DNA from: Armigeres subalbatus | Taxonomy: Eukaryota; Arthropoda; Insecta; Diptera; Culicidae | Length of the DNA: 64,000 nt | Direction of reading: 5' to 3' | Assembly: GCF_024139115.2 (NCBI RefSeq) | Contig: NC_085140.1 | Coordinates: 230,518,371 to 230,582,370 of the forward strand | Shown: one piece after another, positions 57,530 to 64,000 of the stretch | Layout: each line of letters begins with the position of its first letter | Position numbering within the stretch: the stretch's first letter is position 1 | Program-made: the position numbers and the translations under genes | The notes under the pieces: generated by a model | Databases searched by the model: none | The model's input: the letters and a program-made list of their open reading frames with translations, nothing else | What the model was told of the DNA's origin: nothing

Positions 57530-59551
57530 CTCTTTGCGTTTAAACCTGGCTTGAGGCCTAAGCAGAGGTGAAGAAATAGGCCCTTAGCAAAAAAGAGGCG
57601 CTCTAAAAAGACTTTACAGGGGCCTTAGGAATTCCCGCCACGGCTTTGCCTTTTTGACAAATTTATACTGATCTAAATCATACCTGATAACATTTACACT
57701 CTGAGCCGGACGTCTTAAATATTGAGTCGCACTTGAAAAAAATAGCATAAAATAGTAAAATATATTTTTCGTTTTCGGTTAGACATTTCTAACAAAACAC
57801 AAAGATATTTTATAGAAGTAAACTAAATACGTATTTGTTGACTCAGAATGGGATTATGTAGTAAGCGTTAAATGAAAAATTTGTATAACACAGTTTTGAA
57901 AACAGCTTTATTGTTTTGTACAGCGGCGCAGTCAAAATTTTTGATAATACACGACCGTTCGAGACAGTATGGTTGAAGTTTAAATTTGTTTCGAAATTTA
58001 CGCGGAATTCAGTTAAATTTCGTTAAAAGCTAGTTTTTTCTTGTGAAATATTTGTAATTTTACGAAACGAAGTCAAGAAATCAGATTCCGCCATGCTCAA
58101 ATTCCGCGGAATTTCGTTTCGAACCATCTGATTTTTTTTTTGAAATACCGCATATGTCTAATTATAACTCTCTTAGTTCTGTTTTTCAAATTGCACTAAC
58201 CTTTCCTCATGCTGAGTGTTATTGAATACTTAACCGACTCTAGTCTAAAACTGTGATTATGTCTTTTTGTAACGCCTGTTAACAATTTATTGTATTGTAA
58301 AACTTTTATATTATTTGAAAAGTTTGAGATGCTGCTAGTTAAAAGGAACTATTCGTTAATGGCAAAAGAACCGATTAGATGTACAAATCTTTGATTATAA
58401 ATCCTTTTATAAGTTTTTCAAACTACTTCCACAGTACAAACATTAATTTGATTATTTCCCATTTGCTGCATCAACTAGCAACTGTTTTCATATCGAGCTA
58501 CTGAAACTGCGTCAAATACATGCCAGTGGTGTTTACCGTACGGATTTATCTTTCGATATTAATCATCTCAGACATAGCAATAAATAACTGCAACGAATGC
58601 AACACAAATGATTGAAGTGAGCTGTCAAAGTATTTTACCGTGTGTTGAAATTTGCTAAATGAAGTCATTCATTCTTGTATTACCATTTTCCGATGAATGA
58701 TGCTGGGCTGGACGTTCAAATGCCGCGGGGGGATTCGAATTTCAGTCACTTTTGTTCATTTGTTTGTTTGAAAAGTTAGTTTGAAAAGCAAGCGAAAGCG
58801 ATGAGAATTGCTAATCAGTAGCGAATGCTGTGTCGACAGTGTTATATCTAAACATCATCAACTTCTCAAATATAGCAAATTATAACATTCTAATTGATCA
58901 ATCTTAGATGGTCAGTCATCTGTAAGCTAACCCCCGCTGTTATTACATAGGAAGGTTCTCTGTTACTGATAACTAGATACAAACTACAAGTGAGTGGAAG
59001 ACAAACCAAGTGTGAAAAATATAAATAATCCAAATTGATCACGTCTTTTGACACGGGGAATGATGATCAAGACATCGATAATTGCAGCAACGTACAAATT
59101 GATCCCCGCGCGCGGTGTCGGATGGCTAGTGTTAATGGGCCCGGTACATAACATTGGTGTTATTTTATGAGATTATAATTGTTCGCTGATTGAGTGTGGT
59201 CGTTGGAAGTGAGTGAGTACGCTGAGCTGCTAAGAGATTACATAAATTTGCATAATCCGACAACTGTCATCTTTCATCTGACTGTCTTTATGTGTGTGTG
59301 TATGTGGTCCAGTTGGATCCAATGCAGATCGAGGAAGAGCGGTTGATCACACAGGGTACTTGCTATTCACTTGATTCGTGCATCGCCGATCACGGTAGCA
59401 ACGACACCGCATGAGTTTTACTCAGGGATTTTCCAGCAACGCCCAAGGATGATTGATGAAAGTCATTATAAGCAACTGCAGGCTGTCAACCGATTACCAT
59501 GATCTGGATCTTATTTCAACGGGACAATGATCGCTCGTGTAGTGGATTAAA
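57530..59551. other. Upstream region and 5' leader of the gene starting at 59552
   Basis: 57.5-58.7 kb shows nothing distinct beyond AT-rich sequence with GAAATTTCG-type motifs near 58000-58130. From about 58700 GC content rises. 59000-59551 looks like promoter and 5' leader, including a TGTGTGTGTATGTG run (59290) and several short upstream ATGs. Confidence 0.35.
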
Positions 59552-59604
59552 ATGAAAAACGTTCGGCTGATCATATGTATGATACTCATGTTTGTCGAAA
59601 TCAG
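59552..59604 (+). CDS. First coding exon (signal peptide) of a plus-strand gene
   Basis: The ATG at 59552 (context TTAAAATGAAA) reads MKNVRLIICMILMFVEI plus two bases, then a consensus donor CAG/GTAAGT at 59605. Hydrophobic residues 5-15 after a basic start make a good signal peptide, so the product is secreted or a membrane protein. The next exon must begin with the third base of a codon. No certain downstream exon was identified before 64000, so the gene probably continues beyond the window through repeat-rich introns. The exons near 61.8 kb are phase-compatible in one frame but this is unproven. Confidence 0.5.
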
Positions 59605-59999
59605 GTAAGTGACGACGTTTAGCTCCATAATTTATACAGTTTTAAGGTTTGCGTTGGATTTATTCCGTTCAAAGAATCCGCTATTGATATTTTTTGCCTA
59701 TCTAATTAGGTACTAAACCTAAGATGCGTATTTGATCCTCCAAAAAATCAACTCTTGAAAAAGTGCTAGACAATGTTTTGATGCCGATTATTATAGTGCT
59801 ATTTATGAATTTTGTGATCTTTTAATATACTGCCTTCCGTAATACCTACAGCACTATCCTTTATCTTTTATTAAAAGTGGAAAGCCGGCGAGAGTGGAGT
59901 TTGGGATGGATTACATTTGTTCTTCCGTATTCATGTACCTCTATTTTTGATGCAGAGGAATTTTTTGAAAACTTTCGCTAAAGTTAGGGAAAAAAATCA

Positions 60000-60300
60000 C
60001 GGAAAGTTAACATAATTTCCTAATCTGAACAATGAGAAGAATTTCTCGGAAATTCAGCAGAATATTTCCAGATTTTCGCAGGAATGTTCGAAGAGTTTTC
60101 AGACCGCAGTTAGATGAATTTCACGCGGAAATTCAGGAACATTTTCTGAGAATTGTGAGGGAAATTTGTCCCGGAAGCTCAAAAGAATCTTTCGGAAATT
60201 TGGATAAATTTCCCATGAAACAAACGTCGATACGCACCTTCGCCATCGGCAGAATTTGCTTTCGTCGTGGCGCCGAAAACGACTTCGCCTCTTAATCAAT
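60000..60300. repeat. Degenerate GGAATTTCC-like short repeats
   Basis: Units like GGAAATTCAGGAACATTTTC resemble the array at 33.3-36 kb but are less regular. The 87-codon frame here is a by-product. Confidence 0.4.
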
Positions 60301-60367
60301 TGACGCTACCGTTGTCGATTTCAACAACGACGCACATCTCTAGTCTTCATTATTCCTTCAGTTACAT

Positions 60368-60518
60368 CAACGGTTCTCAACCTTTTTCTCCCGTAGTACC
60401 CCTTCACATAAATGCACTGTATGAAGTATCCACTGTATTTTTTGCTGGAAATTTAGGCTCTCGCCGGAATAAGGCGATAAATGAAAAATATTCGGCTCCC
60501 TAACGTCCAACGGAAAGG
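60368..60518 (+). mobile_element. hAT-type element, left end only
   Basis: CAACGGTTCTCAACCTTTTT, then GTAGTACCCCTTCAC, is the common terminal sequence of hAT elements. The right end is not found; a SINE follows. Confidence 0.5.
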
Positions 60519-60830
60519 GGCCCTCCTTAGCCGTGCGGTAAGACGCGCGGCTACAAAGCAAGACCATGCTGAGGGTGGCTGGGTTCGATTCCTGGTGCTG
60601 GTCTAGGCAATTTTGCGGATTGGAGATTGTCTCGACTTCCCTGGGCATAAAAGTATCATAGTGTTAGCCTCACGATATACGGATGCAGAAATGGTAACTT
60701 GGCTTAGAAACCTCGCAGTTAATAACTGTGGAAGTGCTTAATGAACACTAAGCTGCGAGGCGGCTCTGTCCCAGTGTTGGATGTAATACTATGTATTAAG
60801 TGTAATATCAAAAAATAAAAAAAATAAAAG
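60519..60830 (+). mobile_element. Feilai-like tRNA-derived SINE
   Basis: About 90% like 10715-11000: A-box region TTAGCCGTGCGGTAAGACGC, B box GGTTCGATTCC, body to CCCAGTGTTGGATGTAAT. The AAG tail is replaced by an A-rich tail (AAAAAATAAAAAAAATAAAA). Confidence 0.85.
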
Positions 60831-61775
60831 AAATATTGTAGAGAAATTATTGTAGAAAAATTAAATTATTAAATTAATGGAAATATTGTAATAGAGACAC
60901 CGTGGGTGTATACATTGATGAGACAGTGTGTCATGAGCTACACAAGCTCACGTAGCATAGTCACGTAGTTAATTAAGTAACGATATCATTGAATAAAAAT
61001 TTACTTCATTATCTATACCACATGATGGAGGATGACTGACTACACTACTGTGGCGTTTCGGCCTGCTACGATGGCTTTTGTCAGCCCTGGTAGTAAAAGC
61101 ATAACTACTAGAACGCTACACAGCAAAAAAAATATTAATATGCCGCAACGTATTTTCGTGGAACGTAGGGTTACTGCTCCTGGACTTCATCTCATAGCTC
61201 CGATATTGGTCCTACGAAAAACAAAGCAATGAAAAGGTATTTGATTTGTTTATTATTTTTGTGATTTTTTCAGCAGTGAGCATGCATGTTAGCAAAAAGA
61301 AGCGACGAAATTGGTGCCGTATTTCTTTGTTTCGCGATGAGATGAATATATGTACAGTGAGATTGAAAACGGAACAGTTCCCCTACATGAAAAACGCACG
61401 GAATAACATTTTTTATGTAATATTGTTCAATATTGACGCTTTATTGCATTCCTCGACGCAGCATTCAATCGAGAAAATTATTTTTTCAGTTACGTCGATC
61501 CAACGCTAAATTACCTGCCAAATTGATTATTAACGCGAAACCAGCGTAATATTACTACGAACATCAGTGATATCGCTTCACAAAGCACGCTGTAAAATGT
61601 CAACAAAGCAAGCACTTCTGCCGGCAGTCAGTCTAATTTTCATCCCATTCTGCTCGCATCGAAAAACGATGATTATTCAAATAATATTAGTTTAATTGCT
61701 TTTCAAAACCAAAAGTAAGTCATTAGGAAGTGGTTGAAATATAAAAAAGTGTTTCCGTGACGAAATCTCTTGTAG
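60831..61775. other. Intronic or intergenic stretch
   Basis: Short frames at 61032-61232 and 61246-61509 have no motif. The last bases end in TCTTGTAG at a consensus donor (61776), so an exon may end here. Confidence 0.3.
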
Positions 61776-61837
61776 GTAAGTTTAGTATGCAGTTTTATTT
61801 GTACCCAGCCGGCGCAAAGAATCACATCTTTTTACAG

Positions 61838-62138
61838 AAAGACGGATATGGAGCCGCAAAGTGCTTCGTTGATACCTATGTGGAATTGGCACTGTAAGTG
61901 AAATTGTACAGGTAAGTTTCTGATAGTTTTTTCGATCGCCTGATAAATAATTGTGGGATGTTTTTCAGTTTCATCATCGTACACGAGTAACCGGTCCAGT
62001 GTCCGATCTCTTTCCAATAAGACTTCAGACTTTCCTGCAGATCCAAACTACCAAGGTTGGATTCTGGATGAGTATGCCTGATGAAGTACCGTAAAAGATC
62101 AACCAGGAGCAGGAAGCAGGATAAATGAAACCGCGCTG
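61838..62138 (+). other. Possible exons with mini-introns
   Basis: Donors G/GTAAGTTT at 61776, 61912 and 62139 (plus GTAAGTG at 61894) and acceptors TTTTTACAG (ends 61837) and GTTTTTCAG (ends 61968) define introns of 62 and 57 (or 75) bp, the size of typical insect mini-introns. Exons would be 61838-61911 (or -61893) and 61969-62138. Two joined frames stay open for tens of codons (one ends GWILDEYA, one WMSMPDEVP), so coding is uncertain. It could be part of the gene starting at 59552, or noncoding. Confidence 0.35.
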
Positions 62139-62179
62139 GTAAGTTTTTATTTTTGATCGACTGAAATGAAAACCCCGAC

Positions 62180-62370
62180 CAGTAGGGACACGGCAGGTAT
62201 TTCCGTCCATCGTCGTAGGGGCTAAAACCAACGAAAGCAACGTACATTTGCTAGAACCCCACTATAGCAGAACGTTTCTCCTGAGCTTACGATTTGGTAC
62301 GTATGAGTTTTACAAAAAAGCATCTCTTTTATTGGTTTTCGAGACGAAAATACCTGCCGTGTCCCTACTG
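62180..62370. mobile_element. 191-bp MITE with CAGTAGGGACACGGCAGG ends
   Basis: Left end CAGTAGGGACACGGCAGGTA and right end inward the same 20 bases, continuing TTT. No target duplication seen. Confidence 0.75.
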
Positions 62371-62652
62371 AAGGTGAATGAATTATTTATTATTTGTTGC
62401 AGGCAATTTTTGCTACAAAACAAAATTGTCAGAATCATGCTTCGACCTACTATTTGATGGAGTCCGGTACAAGAGCAATCTGGCGGAATGGGATTAACGG
62501 AAGTAGTTGCTAAGCAATGGTAACATGCGAGTAGTCGAAGAATGCAGTCACGGCCTGATCAGCATCCTATAGTCGTGTCATCAAGGAAAAACAAGACGTA
62601 TGTAATAAAAAAAAAAACAAAAATTGGAATTTTAAAGTTCAAAAATAAGACA
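62371..62652. other. Gene-free spacer
   Basis: Nothing recognised. A possible acceptor TTGTTGCAG ends at 62402. Confidence 0.3.
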
Positions 62653-63130
62653 TTAAAATCTTAAAATCTTAAAATCTTAAAATCTTAAAATCTTAAAATC
62701 TTAAAATCTTAAAATCTTAAAATCTTAAAATCTTAAAATCTTAAAATCTTAAAATCTTAAAATCTTAAAATCTTAAAATCTTAAAATCTTAAAATCTTAA
62801 AATCTTAAAATCTTAAAATCTTAAAATCTTAAAATCTTAAAATCTTAAAATCTTAAAATCTTAAAATCTTAAAATCTTAAAATCTTAAAATCTTAAAATC
62901 TTAAAATCTTAAAATCTTAAAATCTTAAAATCTTAAAATCTTAAAATCTTAAAATCTTAAAATCTTAAAATCTTAAAATCTTAAAATCTTAAAATCTTAA
63001 AATCTTAAAATCTTAAAATCTTAAAATCTTAAAATCTTAAAATCTTAAAATCTTAAAATCTTAAAATCTTAAAATCTTAAAATCTTAAAATCTTAAAATC
63101 TTAAAATCTTAAAATCTTAATCTTAAAATC
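62653..63130. repeat. (TTAAAATC)n tandem array
   Basis: About 60 almost perfect 8-bp units over 478 bp; one unit is shortened near 63119. Confidence 0.97.
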
Positions 63131-63235
63131 TGGAGGAACTTCCTGAGAAACTCTTGGAGGATCTACCGGAGGAATTACTGAAGAAATTTCCAGAGCAATT
63201 CTTGGAATTCATTGGAATTCATTGGAATTCGCACG
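63131..63235. repeat. Short piece of the GGAATTCC degenerate array
   Basis: GGAGGAACTTCCTGAGAAAC and three ATTGGAATTC units match the style of the 33.3-36 kb array. Confidence 0.6.
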
Positions 63236-63447
63236 CCAGTTGAGCATTCAAGAGTAACGCCGCGTTTTTATATCGCTCTCTAAAACGAATAAACTCTGCA
63301 ATAAAACCGCTAGAAAAAATAACATGTTGCATTTCGTCCAATGTAGTTTTATGTGACGATTGCAATAGTGTAGACAATACCCAAAAAACACTGTTAAAAC
63401 CGCGAATATTTCGCACATTTAGTGTGTCGTGATACCGTTGACTTGTT

Positions 63448-64000
63448 ATGAGCATTCGAAACAAAAGGACTGCCATGGATGAGTGCGTTGTGTGTAACAG
63501 TGACATAAAGACAGATGAAAAATATGTCAAGTGCTTGTTCTGCAGCAATTGTCTGCATATGAAGTGTGCGGGCCTATCCGAATCACGGTACAATAAGGTA
63601 CAAAAAAACAATTGCTTCTACTGTTCAACACAGTGTGAGACATCGCACATTAACAGTAAAAAGATGGATGAGTTGCTATTATCGGTGAAAAATTTGCAAG
63701 TATCCGTAAATAAAGTTGATGAGAAGTGTGAAGCTAATATGGAATGTCTCAAGAAGAATGATCGTCTGATGGCAAAGTTTGGCGCGTCTCTAAGTGAACT
63801 TACTGCTGCTCAAACAGAAATGCAGAAAACTGTCCAGGAAGTGAGATCCTCACAAGAATTTATTGCCAAGCAATACGAAGATATTCGAACAAGCTTTGAA
63901 AAAATGAAAACAGACTGTACTACTATCTCGACCAAGATGAGCGTACATGATGGTCAACTCACGAATCTGAGATCTTCCGTGTGTGACGTGCAGAAAAGAT
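63448..64000 (+). CDS. PHD-finger and coiled-coil protein, probably LINE ORF1, cut by window end
   Basis: Open from the ATG at 63448 to the end of the window (184 codons). A second start at 63475 has a better context (GCCATGG). Residues 13-60 form a C4HC3-type zinc finger: CVVC, CLFC, C-LHMKC and CFYC spacing of a PHD finger. From residue about 72 a heptad-rich coiled coil follows (LLLSVKNLQVSVNKVDEKCE, LMAKFGASLSELTAAQTEMQ). PHD-finger plus coiled coil is the layout of ORF1 proteins of some insect Jockey/CR1-type LINEs. No frameshift seen, so this element may be fairly young. A host chromatin protein is less likely. Confidence 0.6.
   Translation, partial: MSIRNKRTAMDECVVCNSDIKTDEKYVKCLFCSNCLHMKCAGLSESRYNKVQKNNCFYCSTQCETSHINSKKMDELLLSVKNLQVSVNKVDEKCEANMECLKKNDRLMAKFGASLSELTAAQTEMQKTVQEVRSSQEFIAKQYEDIRTSFEKMKTDCTTISTKMSVHDGQLTNLRSSVCDVQKR

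Noticed and set aside
61876..62247. 123-codon minus frame over the putative mini-intron exons
   Set aside because: The consensus splice signals are on the plus strand; the frame has no recognised domain and runs into a MITE arm.

Overview
This window is an AT-rich insect nuclear sequence dominated by nested transposable elements. It most resembles an Aedes-type (culicine) mosquito genome. The reasons are two intact-looking tRNA-derived SINEs of the Feilai type ending in AAG repeats, several RTE-clade and Jockey-clade LINE remnants, many palindromic MITEs with mosquito-like termini, and genes with introns of about 60-140 bp beside introns swollen by repeats. Nothing bacterial is present.

Layout. 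1-7.3 kb: a minus-strand RTE LINE split by a hAT-type element (8-bp duplication). That hAT itself carries a 3.9-kb transposon with a decayed DDD-type transposase (Sola2-like, tentative) and inverted repeats of nearly 600 bp. 7.5-18.3 kb: the best host gene, a minus-strand gene whose seven exons I could join in frame into a complete 410-residue protein. Its 7.3-kb third intron holds an inverted pair of one DNA-transposon family, a SINE, an RTE LINE and a hAT MITE. 19.0-23.0 kb: a second, nearly identical copy of the 3.9-kb transposon, inserted in a Jockey LINE that is also split by two MITEs (to about 24.6 kb). 25-32 kb: a tandem SINE-like pair, an 890-bp foldback hAT, LINE scraps, a (CATAAAA)n array and a 150-bp-period repeat. 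32.4-37.3 kb: a LINE split by a 3.2-kb hAT-like element filled with a degenerate GGAATTCC array that changes orientation in its middle.

38-51 kb is poorer in recognisable repeats. It holds two candidate small secreted-peptide genes (39.1 kb plus; 45.0 kb minus, with a well-spaced TATA box and initiator) and a minus-strand Jockey LINE (40.7-44.2 kb) split by the second 890-bp hAT. 51.5-56 kb holds an RTE LINE, MITEs and a 250-bp direct duplication. 59.5 kb carries a clean first coding exon (signal peptide plus consensus donor) of a plus-strand gene that runs further right. 61.8-62.1 kb has consensus mini-introns. The window ends with a (TTAAAATC)n array and an open frame for a PHD-finger plus coiled-coil protein, probably a LINE ORF1.

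Most element boundaries were set from visible terminal inverted repeats and target-site duplications. Family names are from memory and were not checked against any database.
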